Shown: piece after piece, positions 54,666 through 64,000 of the stretch
How the letters are laid out: each line of letters starts with the position of its first letter
Position numbering within the stretch: the stretch's first letter is position 1
DNA from: Cynocephalus volans
Taxonomy: Eukaryota > Chordata > Mammalia > Dermoptera > Cynocephalidae
NCBI RefSeq assembly: GCF_027409185.1
Contig: NC_084469.1
Location: 102,921,835-102,985,834 of the forward strand
Direction: 5' to 3'
DNA length: 64,000 bases
Made by a program: the position numbers and the translations under genes
The notes under the pieces: generated by a model
Told to the model about the DNA's origin: nothing
Seen by the model: only the letters and a program-made list of their open reading frames with translations
The model's database searches: none

Positions 54666-55192
54666 AGCCCCAGGTCACAATGGGTGACCTTGGCTGGGCT
54701 CTGGAAACCCTTGAAAGCTCAGGAAAAGGGATCCTGGAGCTGGCCCCCAGGCAGGTTAGGGGGGGCCATGGAGCCAGAGACCACTCTGCCCTCCCTCCTC
54801 CCAATGATACCCCCCACCACCAGCACTCTCTGCCACCATGGGGGTGTCTTCCCCGACCAAGAAGTTTCCCTGGGTATCTGGGGCAGGCAGCAGCTCTCCC
54901 TGGCATCCCTACTGCACTTCCTGACTTCCCACGCCACCCTCCCACCAAACCTGGCAATTGAACTGGGGCCAGCCCACAGCCCTGGGCTGGCGCCAGGACC
55001 CCCACTCCAGCCTACTACCTCCCAGAAGAATTCCTGTGTCCCCTGTGGTTTCTGGTCTCTGGGTAGCCATCAGCATGACACCAAGAAGGGGTCTGCCCTC
55101 TTGGGTGAGGCTTCCCAGGATGCGTAGAGGGCTGAGGGAATAGGGAGACTCTGGAGGGGGGGTGCTCATACTTGCCCCCTGATCTTCTGCAG

Positions 55193-55416
55193 ACAAACAG
55201 AATGAAGTGGAGATTCCATCACCCACGATGAAGGAGCGAGAAAAACAGCAAGCACCACGGCAGAGACCTTCCCAGCAGCCTCCGCCCCCCATGCCGCAGT
55301 TCCAGCCCATGTCTCAGATCACAGGGGTGAAAAAGTTGACACGCAGCAGCAGCTTGAACGACTCCAGCATCCCTCGCTTTGGGGTGAAGACTGACCAGGA
55401 AGAATTGCTGGCCCAA
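55193..55416 (+). CDS. PDE4A: PDE4A UCR2/linker exon
   Basis: Codes [19 protein letters not shown] to [10 protein letters not shown] (299-373). It holds the end of UCR2 and the linker to the catalytic domain, with a Pro/Gln-rich stretch ([15 protein letters not shown]). [18 protein letters not shown] differs at several positions from the human form (LMHSNSLNN). Acceptor TTCTGCAG, donor GTGGGT. Confidence 0.96.
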
Positions 55417-55942
55417 GTGGGTGGGGGCTCAGCAGGGGCTGGGCTGAAGAGGGGCAGGGGTCTCCAGGGGCAGGAGTCATGTCTTAAGATGGCTCCCCTA
55501 GAAGTCTGAGATGAAGATTCGGGTGTACCTGCTTTATGAGGAGGGGTCACAGGAGGGAGGGGTGACTAAGCCCAGCAAGGAGGTGGTCTCAGCTGGACTC
55601 CAGCCTCAGCCTGATTCCGTGGGAGCTCTGGAGTATAGACAGCATTATGGAGTTGAACCCACGTTGAGGCAAGAGTGCTGGATCTTTGTACCCCCACATT
55701 AGTCATTGGCTAGGGACTGTCCCCAGGGGTGAACAGCATCACCCGTTCCCTGCCCCTTTTGTGGGGACAAGAGAAGTTTTCCTGGAAAAAGGGGCAGCTG
55801 TGAGCCTTAGCAAGCAATACTCCCAGTCACTCAGGGGTTGGTGTACAGGCCGGTGATGTGGATCTGGACAGAGTCCCAGTAGTTCTGCTGCAGTCCAAGC
55901 CTGGGTTTGATTCCTGGCTCTTCCCGCAGATAGTAAATCCAA

Positions 55943-56030
55943 TCTTGGCAGCTGTCCAGTAAGGGGATCTGAACCCTTGACCTTGGTGTTGCAAGGTTGT
56001 GCTCAAACCAACTAAGCTAACCAGCCAGCC
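55943..56030 (-). mobile_element. Truncated tRNA-Ile-type SINE
   Basis: Reverse copy without T-run: AGTAAGGGGATCTGAACCC to GCTAACCAGCCAGCCC. Confidence 0.78.
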
Positions 56031-56262
56031 CACTCAGCTGATGTTTATTGTAACCGTCTTTGAGCCACCTGTGGCGAGTCCTCCCCATTGAGTCATCTGG
56101 TGTCTATTGAGCACCAACTATGTGCTGGCAATGTTCTTGAATCTTGAGAGACATGGAAAATTAGCCTGTGTTCCTCCCTGCCACCACCAACTGGGGGGCT
56201 CATGAGCAGGTTAGCTTGGAGGCTGAGCTTGCATAGGGGTCAGCTGAGCTGGGTTCCCATCC

Positions 56263-56410
56263 AGCTTTTTTTTTTTTTTTGTCGTTTTTTCGTGACCGGC
56301 ACTCAGCCAGTGAGTGCACCGGCCAGTCCTATATAGGATCCGAACCCGCGGCGGGAGCGTCGCCGCGCTCCCAGCGCAGCACTCTACCGAGTGCGCCACG
56401 GGCTCGGCCC
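56263..56410 (-). mobile_element. SINE subtype with GC-rich hairpin
   Basis: T-run, CGTTTTTTCGTGACCGG, CCTATATAGGATCCG, a GC-rich palindrome (GGGAGCGTCGCCGCGCTCCC), ending GTGCGCCACGGGCTCGGCCC. Flanked by CCATCCAGCTTTTT copies. Same subtype as 45786. Confidence 0.8.
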
Positions 56411-56423
56411 CCCATCCAGCTTT

Positions 56424-56504
56424 TTGTGTGTGTGTGTGACTGGCTGGTAAGGAGATCCGAAACCTTGACCTTGGTGTTACCAGCACCACTGCTGTCCTAA
56501 GTGA
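56424..56504 (-). mobile_element. Truncated tRNA-Ile-type SINE
   Basis: GT-rich tail, GACTGGCTGGTAAGGAG, AACCTTGACCTTGGTGTTA; the head is lost. Confidence 0.72.
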
Positions 56505-56829
56505 TCCATCCAGCTTTGCCACTTGTGAGCTGAGAGATCTTGAAGAAGTCGTGTCACATTTCTGAGTCTTGGTTTCCTCACCTGTCAAATGACAAGTATT
56601 TAGTGCAGTCCTTGGTGGTTAATAAGCGCTCAAGAGATAGTAGCTGTAGTTGCTTTGTTATTTTCCAGCCCGGTAGGACCTGGGTAGTAAATCCTGTGTT
56701 CCTGAATATGCCACCCACTGGGTGAGCAATAATGGTGCTTCCTTCAGACCTGGGCCCCAGACTCCTAGAAAAAGATCTCCAGGGCTCTGGCTTTTGCAGG
56801 CTCCTGACCTCTGGCCCCATCTCCACCAG

Positions 56830-56928
56830 GAACTGGAGAACCTGCACAAGTGGGGCCTGAACATCTTTTGCGTGTCGGATTACGCTGGAGGCCGCTCCCT
56901 TAGCTGCATCATGTATACGATATTCCAG
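56830..56928 (+). CDS. PDE4A: PDE4A catalytic domain exon 1
   Basis: Codes [20 protein letters not shown] to MYTIFQ (374-406). Acceptor CTCCACCAG, donor GTGATG. Start of the catalytic unit. Confidence 0.97.
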
Positions 56929-57026
56929 GTGATGGGAGCAGAGGGGAGGGGACTGAACTGCGAGGGACGCAGGGCAGGGCATTGAGGACCGGCAGGGGTC
57001 ACCGCTCTGCCCCTGCCGGCCCTCAG

Positions 57027-57191
57027 GAGCGAGACCTGCTGAAGAAGTTCCGCATCCCTGTGGACACAATGGTGACATATATGCTGACGCTGGAGGACCA
57101 CTACCATGCCGACGTGGCCTACCACAACAGCCTGCACGCGGCCGATGTGCTGCAGTCCACCCACGTGCTGCTGGCCACGCCTGCGCTGGAC
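57027..57191 (+). CDS. PDE4A: PDE4A catalytic exon with HNSLH motif
   Basis: Codes [20 protein letters not shown] to ATPALD (407-461). [10 protein letters not shown] carries the general-acid His (about 439) and the first metal-ligand His (about 443). Acceptor GGCCCTCAG, donor GTGAGT. Confidence 0.98.
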
Positions 57192-57358
57192 GTGAGTGCC
57201 TGCCACCTCCCTCTGTCTCCCTGGGCCCCATCCCTGTGACCGCCCATTTCCGGCCTCCTGTTTGTCTCTGTGACCCCCTGTCTCTGGCCTCCATCTCTGT
57301 TTGACCTCGTTCCTCTCTCTAATCCTCGTCTTCCTCTCCTGACTCATCTTTCCTGACG

Positions 57359-57375
57359 CCCCCCCCCCCCCCCCC
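57359..57375 (+). repeat. Homopolymer run of about 17 C
   Basis: Unbroken C run in the intron before the next catalytic exon. Confidence 0.85.
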
Positions 57376-57470
57376 GTCTCCCTTTGCCACCCACCCCTCT
57401 CTTACCCTGTCTCTCTTATCCCCATTATTCTAAATTCTGTCTGTCTCTGACCTCCTCTCTCTTCCCCCAG

Positions 57471-57570
57471 GCCGTGTTCACCGACCTGGAGATTCTTGCC
57501 GCCCTCTTCGCGGCTGCCATCCACGATGTAGACCACCCTGGGGTCTCCAACCAGTTCCTCATCAACACTA
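57471..57570 (+). CDS. PDE4A: PDE4A catalytic exon with HDVDHPG motif
   Basis: Codes [20 protein letters not shown] to QFLINT plus one base (462-495). His 479 and Asp 480 in HDVDHPG are the zinc/magnesium ligands of the HD domain. Acceptor TTCCCCCAG, donor GTGAGT. Confidence 0.98.
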
Positions 57571-57757
57571 GTGAGTGGCCCTCCCTAGGGGCGCGGCTGG
57601 CGGGCCGGGCTGGGGGCGGGGCTGGGGTTGGAGGTGGGGCTGGCGGGGGGGGGGGGCTGGTGGGTTGGGGCGGGGCTACCGGGCTGGGGGCGGGCCTGGC
57701 CACGATGGGGGCGGGGCGGCCCACCACCTCTCCTGACCGTCTGGGCCTGGGCCGCAG

Positions 57758-57912
57758 ATTCGGAGCTGGCCCTTATGTACAACGACGAGTCGGTGCTCGA
57801 GAATCACCATTTGGCCGTGGGCTTCAAGCTGCTGCAGGAGGACAACTGCGACATCTTCCAGAACCTCAGCAAGCGCCAGCGGCAGAGCCTGCGCAAGATG
57901 GTCATCGACATG
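57758..57912 (+). CDS. PDE4A: PDE4A catalytic exon
   Basis: Codes [20 protein letters not shown] to KMVIDM (495-546). Acceptor GGCCGCAG, donor GTGGGC. Strongly conserved. Confidence 0.98.
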
Positions 57913-58029
57913 GTGGGCGGTGGCAGGGACGGGGACAGAGAGGGAAAGGAAGACGTTGAGGAGCAGGCTTGGGAGGAGAGGTCCTAGAGGGACCCTCTGA
58001 AACCTGAGTGGGCGGGTTCTGCCGAGTGA

Positions 58030-58956
<927 letters not shown>

Positions 58957-59334
58957 TGAAAAATATGCAACATTTTCTCTTTCAGGACAACACTCATAGT
59001 TTGTAGACCTACTCTAGAGAGTTCTCATGCATTTGCAGCAACCACCAGAAACATCAATGATGATACTTACCTGGCTGTTATTTACAGACCTGGTGTCAAT
59101 TTCGCCTCACAGTTTCCCTGTAACCTGGCCGCTAACAGTTGTCTCTGATTTTCAGTTAATTTTGAGATGCTGTGAAATGTCTTCATCATGTGCTTGTTTA
59201 ACTTAACAACAGAGACAGCAACACAATCTCATAAAAGAGTCACCGCAAAGTGTGACATGACAATTCCTCACCCTCCCCTCTTTGTCTCCTCCCTGGTGAG
59301 ACCCAGTCTTCTTGTTGTGGTGTATCTGCCCTTC

Positions 59335-59535
59335 CAGACCTGGGTTTCTCAGCCTCAGCACTGTTGACATTTGGGGCAGATCATTCTTTGTGGTGGCGGC
59401 TGCCACGGGCATCGTAAGATTGTTAGCAGCATCCCTGGTCTCTACCCACTAGAAGCCAGGAGCACCCCTCCCCATTTGTAACAACCAAAAATGTCTCTAG
59501 ACATTGTCAAATGTCCCTTGGGGGTGCAAGATCTC
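59335..59535 (+). mobile_element. MER5A-like hAT DNA transposon
   Basis: Contains CAGCCTCAGCACTGTTGACA, TTAGCAGCATCCCTGGTCTC and CAAAAATGTCTCTAGACATT, the order of the non-autonomous MER5A element. Confidence 0.8.
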
Positions 59536-59591
59536 TCTTTTTCTCTCTCTCTCACACACACACGCTCCATTGAAAACCTGTTTTATACACT

Positions 59592-59706
59592 TTATTTATT
59601 TATTTATTTTGTTTGTTTTTGGCAACTGGACAGTATGAGGATCTGAACCCTTGACCTTGGTATTATCAACACCACACTCTAACCAACTGAGCTAAACGGC
59701 GAGCCC
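59592..59706 (-). mobile_element. Monomeric tRNA-Ile-type SINE
   Basis: TTTA tail, GGCAACTGGACAGTATGAGG to GCTAAACGGCGAGCCC; flanked by CTGTTTTATACACTTT / CTGTTTTATACATTTT. Confidence 0.85.
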
Positions 59707-59794
59707 CTGTTTTATACATTTTAATATGCAGTTATGTTCACAGGCAACTTACTAGCAATAGTTTGTGGGTTTAGCTTTTTAAAAAATATATATA

Positions 59795-59892
59795 AGGGCT
59801 GGCCAGTTAGCTTACTTGGGACAATGCGATGCTGATAACACCAAGGTCAAGGGTTCAGATGCCTGTACCAGCTAGATGTTTAAAAAAAAAAA
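59795..59892 (+). mobile_element. Monomeric tRNA-Ile-type SINE
   Basis: GGGCTGGCCAGTTAGCTTAC, AACACCAAGGTCAAGGGTTC, then an A-tail; the 3' end (CCAGCTAGATG) is altered. Confidence 0.82.
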
Positions 59893-60010
59893 TCTATATC
59901 AATATTTTAATGCAATTTGCTTTTTCTTTCCAACAATGACTTAGAGATCTTCCCAGGTTATCAAACATGGATTTAGTTCATCCTTTTCGCTGCTTTATAG
60001 CATTCCCATA

Positions 60011-60182
60011 GGGCCAGCCCGTGGCTCACTTGGGAGAGTGCGGTGCTGATAACACCAAGGCCCCGGGTTCGGATCCCATATATGGATGGCCGGTTCGCTC
60101 ACTGGCTGAGCGTGGTGCTGACAACACCAAGTCAAGGGTTAAGATCCCCTTACCAGTCATCTTTAAAAAAAAAAAAAAAAGA
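60011..60182 (+). mobile_element. Dimeric tRNA-Ile-type SINE with perfect TSD
   Basis: GGGCCAGCCCGTGGCTCACT, linker CCATATATGGATGG, second unit, CAGTCATCTTT plus A-tail. TATAGCATTCCCATA is repeated exactly at 59996-60010 and 60183-60197. Confidence 0.92.
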
Positions 60183-60266
60183 TATAGCATTCCCATAGAT
60201 ATTGCTAGATGATGGTGTCTTTAGATATAGCATTCCCATAGATATTGCTAGATGATGGTGTCTTTA
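60181..60266 (+). repeat. Perfect 43-bp tandem duplication
   Basis: Units 60181-60223 and 60224-60266 are identical (starting GATATAGCATTCCC). It includes the 3' target-site copy of the adjacent SINE, so it arose after that insertion. Confidence 0.95.
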
Positions 60267-60767
60267 GTCATTCCCCTGTTCATGGACATTTAGGTGTTTA
60301 GCTGTTAGGAATTCACAGTGACTTAAACAAGATAAAGCTTTATTTTTTCTCTCTCATGTAAGAAAAGTCTAGAGAAAAGAAATCTGGCATAGAGAGAGGC
60401 TCCACAAAATCGGCAGATATCCGAGAGCTTTTGGTGTTTCTTTTCTACCATCAGAAGCTCGGGGCTTCTACCCATCCTGGTCACAGATGCTGTCAGAGCT
60501 CCAACCATTCTGGCTACATTGCAGGGAGGAAAGGCCACTGCCAACAGAGGCAGCTCCCAGCACCTTCCATCTACAGGTGGTCACATGGCCACCATCTCTT
60601 TGCAAAGGAGGCTGGGAAATGTAGTTTTCATCTGGACACATTGCCTCTCACCAGAAAAATCAAGGTTTGGTCTCTGAGTGGAAGGAAAGGTGTTATGAGA
60701 GTGTTAACCAGCAGTCTGCCATGAAGTTATTTCTAGTTTCTCTTTGTTGCAGAAAGTGCCACAATGA

Positions 60768-60934
60768 GGAGCCGGCCCGTGGCTCACTGGGGAGAGTGTG
60801 GTGTTGGTAACACCAAGGCCACGGGTTCGGATCCCTATATAGGGATGGCTGGTTAGCTCACTTGGGAGAGTGTGGTGCTGACAACACCAAGTCAAGGGTT
60901 AAGATCCCCTTACTGGTTATCTTTAAAAAAAAAC
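60768..60934 (+). mobile_element. Dimeric tRNA-Ile-type SINE
   Basis: GAGCCGGCCCGTGGCTCACT, linker CCTATATAGGGATGG, second unit, GTTATCTTT plus A-tail; flanked by AGTGCCACAATGA / AGTGCCATAATGA. Confidence 0.9.
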
Positions 60935-61208
60935 AGTGCCATAATGAATATGTATGATGTACCACAAGTTTTGAAAACGAATCCCCAATTGATGTGTATG
61001 TAGAAGTGTTTCTAGTTTTTGTTTAGTTTATATCTGAAATGTGATTTTTTTTTTCTTGCTGTGCAAGAGTCTTTCCGGGGTGAATCTGGAGAAGCAAAAC
61101 TGTTGGTCAAATGGTATAAGCGTGTTTTTCATTTTATATGAAGCCTCAATGTGGTGGTGCCATCACCCCCATAGGCCACCTATTTATACCGTCTTCTTCA
61201 TCCCCCAG

Positions 61209-61850
61209 GTGGGTTTTATCGACTACATTGTGCACCCGTTGTGGGAGACGTGGGCGGACCTCGTCCACCCGGATGCACAGGAGATCCTGGACACGTTGGA
61301 AGACAACCGGGACTGGTACTACAGTGCCATTCGCCAGAGCCCATCGCCACCACCAGAGGAGGAGCCAGGGGGGGCAGGCCACCCACCCCCACCTGATAAG
61401 TTCCAGTTTGAGCTGACGCTGGAGGAAGAAGAGGAGGAGGAGGTGTCCACAGCCCAGATACCATGCATGGCCCAGGATGTATGGAAAGTGCGAGGACTGT
61501 CCACGGCCAAGGAGGCCAGGGCCCAGGAGCCATGCCTAGCTGAGGCACCGTTCAAGGTCAAAGGCGAGGATGAGTCCACGTCCCAAGAGGAGTCCATGGA
61601 TGCCGTAAGCTGCAGCAGCCCCCCTGCCCTGTCTCCTGAAAGCCCCTATCTGCCTGCCTTGAGGACCCCATCCATTCCAGAAGAGGCCCCGGGCCTCCTG
61701 GGCCTCCCCTCCACGGCGGCGGAGGTGGGGGCCCACAGACAGCATCAGGCTGCCAAGAGGGCTTGCTGCGCCTGCACAGGGACGTCAGGGGAGGACCCAC
61801 TGGCCCTCCCGGGTTCTGGTGGGTGGGGGTCAGGCGGAGACCCCACCTGA
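61209..61850 (+). CDS. PDE4A: PDE4A last coding exon, catalytic end and C-terminus
   Basis: Acceptor TCCCCCAG; codes [20 protein letters not shown] to the stop TGA at 61848-61850 (649-861). Phe 651 is the purine-clamp phenylalanine. [10 protein letters not shown] (713 on) is the ERK FQF docking part, but the candidate serine is preceded by Arg (IRQSPSP), not Pro, as in other PDE4A proteins, so ERK control is not expected. The Glu-run and the region after it diverge from human and are about 30 residues shorter, while the very end (KRACCAC, GSGGDPT) is conserved. Confidence 0.97.
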   Translation: MGFIDYIVHPLWETWADLVHPDAQEILDTLEDNRDWYYSAIRQSPSPPPEEEPGGAGHPPPPDKFQFELTLEEEEEEEVSTAQIPCMAQDVWKVRGLSTAKEARAQEPCLAEAPFKVKGEDESTSQEESMDAVSCSSPPALSPESPYLPALRTPSIPEEAPGLLGLPSTAAEVGAHRQHQAAKRACCACTGTSGEDPLALPGSGGWGSGGDPT

Positions 61851-63465
61851 GCCCCAGCCCCGTCATCCCATCACCCTCCCCGCTCCCCTCCCCCACCATC
61901 CGCCCCAGCCCACCTCCTCTGCTGCCTCAAAGACTCTTGGCCCTCCTGAGAAAAAAGAAAACAGAAAAGTGGGGTTTTTTCTCTTTTCTTTTTTTCCCCT
62001 TTCCCCCTGCCCCCACCCATGGGGCCTTTTTTTGGAGGTGGGGGCTGGGAAATGAGGGGCTGAGGTCCCAGAAGGGATTTTATTTTTTGAATTTTAATTG
62101 TAACGTTTTTAGAAAAAAGAAAAAAAAAAAAAAAAGATGAAACACAGCAACTGTAGATGCTCCCGTTCCTGGTTCCCATTTTCCACCTCCAGACCCCTCT
62201 TCCCCACCACCCCCACTAATTCCAGGCTCAGTCTTCCAGCCTTTTCCACCTCTTCACCTGGGCCCAAGCAGGCATGGGGTCTCCTTCTGGGCTTCTGAAT
62301 TTTGGAGGGTCTCCAGAATGCAGCCAGGAATAGCCATTCTGGTTGGGGCTGGGCATGGTTACTGCAGGAGGCCCCAGCTCCAGCCCCTCTCTGCCTTTCT
62401 GCACCCCCCAAAAGTCTTCCACCTCATTTTGCACAACTCCAGCCATCCTGACTAGGGGCTCAGGGAGCCAGGAGGAGCTGTTCACTTTAGGATGCAGGGG
62501 GTGGTATCCAAGGACATTCACACCACCAGCCTTGGAGCTGAGATGTGAGGAGGGCCTGACCCCCCTCCGCTTCCCATCCCTTGCCTCTTCCCCTTTGAGC
62601 TCACTTTGAATTTTCCCTGTGTGGGGGGAGGGCTCTGATCTGCACACCCCGACCCCCCCACACTTCTTTCAGCTGCTTCTCCTCTTGTTTCTGCCTTAAT
62701 GATTCCCATGGCCATAGGACAGGGGATCGCAGTGGCTCCCACCTGCACCTTGGTTGTGGAGGGGCCAGGCTCAGAGCTCCCATCCTGGGCACCCCCTCAC
62801 CCCCAGCGTCCTCCTGACCCCCTTCCAGACTCTGCCTGTGGCTCCCAGCCCTTTGCCCTAGGAGGAAGCAATAACGGTGTACACCTTCGTCCCTCATCCT
62901 GGGCAGCTTTTCCCACCCTGGCACCAAAGTAATTTCTCCGTGTCCCTACCTTGTTAAGTCTCTCCCTCTCCCCCAAGCTAGTCCCTGAGCAATATGACAG
63001 ACAGATGCAAGGCCATTTTTCTCCAAGCCATGGGGGACTGTTGGAAGGAAAGATTCCCTTTATCCCCACTCCTTACGCCCCTCAGCCTGGTTCTGCAGCT
63101 GGGCTGGGCTGGGCCTGTTTCATTCAGTAACCTCCATCCTGGGCTCCCTCTCCCCCAATTCTGAGCACACGGTACTGTAGCCCCCAGTCCCCCCCACAGC
63201 CTTCCATCTGTCTGTTCACCCCGGTGGGGAGTAACACTCCCTCCCACCCCCACGATGCTATACAGGGTTCATTTTTGTAGTGAAAGTCGTTTCTGTCCCG
63301 GCCGGTGACCAGAGTGGGCCTTTTCTTTCTTTTTTTTCTTTTCTTTCATTCTTTTTCTTTCTTAGCTACTTTTTTTTTTTTTTGTACATATTGTATGTAA
63401 GGTTGGTTTGTAAATTATTCTACAGAGGCAGAAAAAGGGAAAATAAACTTGCCCTTCCCTGGCTG
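61851..63465 (+). other. PDE4A: PDE4A 3' untranslated region
   Basis: About 1.6 kb with an A-rich run (62113-62135), pyrimidine tracts (63325-63380), and the final AATAAA at 63442-63447. The end is inferred from that signal. Confidence 0.8.
63442..63447 (+). promoter_or_regulatory. PDE4A: PDE4A polyadenylation signal
   Basis: AATAAA in GGGAAAATAAACTTGCC, preceded by a U-rich tract; the last canonical plus-strand signal that fits the 3' UTR length. Confidence 0.8.
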
Positions 63466-64000
63466 ATCTAGTCGGGAAGGTGGGGAGGGGGGTCTCCCAG
63501 AGGGAGAGTCTCCATTCCTGCTGTATTATACAAACTGTACCATAGCCCCAGGAAAGTGTAGACTCACCATGGTTGTTTTACGAGAAGTCGTGTCATCGAT
63601 GGGGGCACAGGCTGGGCAGAGCCTGCCCCCTTCCCCTTCCCCAGAGCTGGGGGTGACTGGTGAGGTGCCCCCCGACCCCCAATCAGGGTTCCTCTCCCCA
63701 GGGTGGGTGCAGGACCCCCGTGAGCTCCTTGCGTGTTGTCCACTTTGATGATCAATCAATCGGTGCGTTGATCGATAAACAATCCTTCGATCTTGTCTCT
63801 AATTAAACCGAGGCTTTCACCGATGTTCCTGGCTGATGTGGCTCTATTCTCCATCTTGTTTATTAAGGTGACTCCTGCACTGTCTGCCTGGGTGGGGTAA
63901 GTGGGGGCGGGAGGTTGTTTGTAGATGGAATTAGACTCCCAGCCTGGACCAGGCCCTGGCACATGGGCTCTAGGTTATAAAAATGGAAGTTCAAGACTAC
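63466..64000. other. Region downstream of PDE4A
   Basis: Unique sequence, no gene recognised. By human synteny KEAP1 (opposite strand) would lie farther right. Confidence 0.65.

Larger units (their letters stand above)
55417..56829 (+). other. Intron with three SINEs
   Basis: Unique sequence plus SINEs at 55943, 56263 and 56424, and a MIR-like segment (56500-56640). Confidence 0.75.

Overview
This is mammalian nuclear DNA holding two head-to-head genes: CDC37 (minus strand, complete) and PDE4A (plus strand, complete). The gene order matches human 19p13.2 (TYK2 - CDC37 - PDE4A - KEAP1), but no TYK2 or KEAP1 exon lies inside the window. The species is not a simian primate, since no Alu is seen. 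Its dominant SINE is built from one or two tRNA-Ile-like units with good A and B boxes, an A-tail and 10-17 bp target-site duplications. From memory this fits the CYN-SINEs of colugos (Dermoptera, e.g. Galeopterus). That assignment is an inference from repeat structure, not a database match.

Layout. 1-2562: the 3' end of a decayed class I (gammaretrovirus-like) endogenous retrovirus, with broken integrase, broken env/TM, a polypurine tract and a 3' LTR. 2563-8310: intergenic DNA made of SINEs, L1 3' ends and MIR remnants. 8315-17640: CDC37, eight coding exons, 378 residues, every splice site and phase consistent, with a CpG-island promoter carrying a perfect CRE; a region homologous to the mir-1181 hairpin overlaps its start codon. 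17850-25060: intergenic, with a CpG island of unknown purpose at 18.4-19.5 kb. 25060-63465: PDE4A.

PDE4A has five recognisable alternative N-termini. In order they are: a two-exon start (25737-25784 plus 26444-26649) resembling the N-termini of PDE4B1 and PDE4D7 and probably equal to PDE4A8; PDE4A4 (29486-29823); PDE4A11 (37087-37328); PDE4A10 (38683-38825); and the membrane-anchored supershort PDE4A1 (52033-52098). The four long starts all end in the same splice phase and join the UCR1 exon at 48061. PDE4A1 joins the exon at 53596. Conceptual lengths are 861 aa (4A4), 833 (two-exon form), 829 (4A11), 796 (4A10) and 616 (4A1). UCR1, UCR2, the HD-type catalytic domain and a divergent, shortened C-terminus follow, ending at 61850, with a polyA signal at 63442.

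The two genes belong to separate systems: CDC37 delivers protein kinases to HSP90, and PDE4A hydrolyses cAMP. I see no evidence of a wholly new biological system. The most interesting items are the upstream two-exon PDE4A start with a uORF whose stop overlaps its start codon, CRE-like sites ahead of several PDE4A promoters, a DAVD caspase-type motif in PDE4A4, degenerate minisatellites next to several first exons, and a SINE subtype with a GC-rich hairpin.
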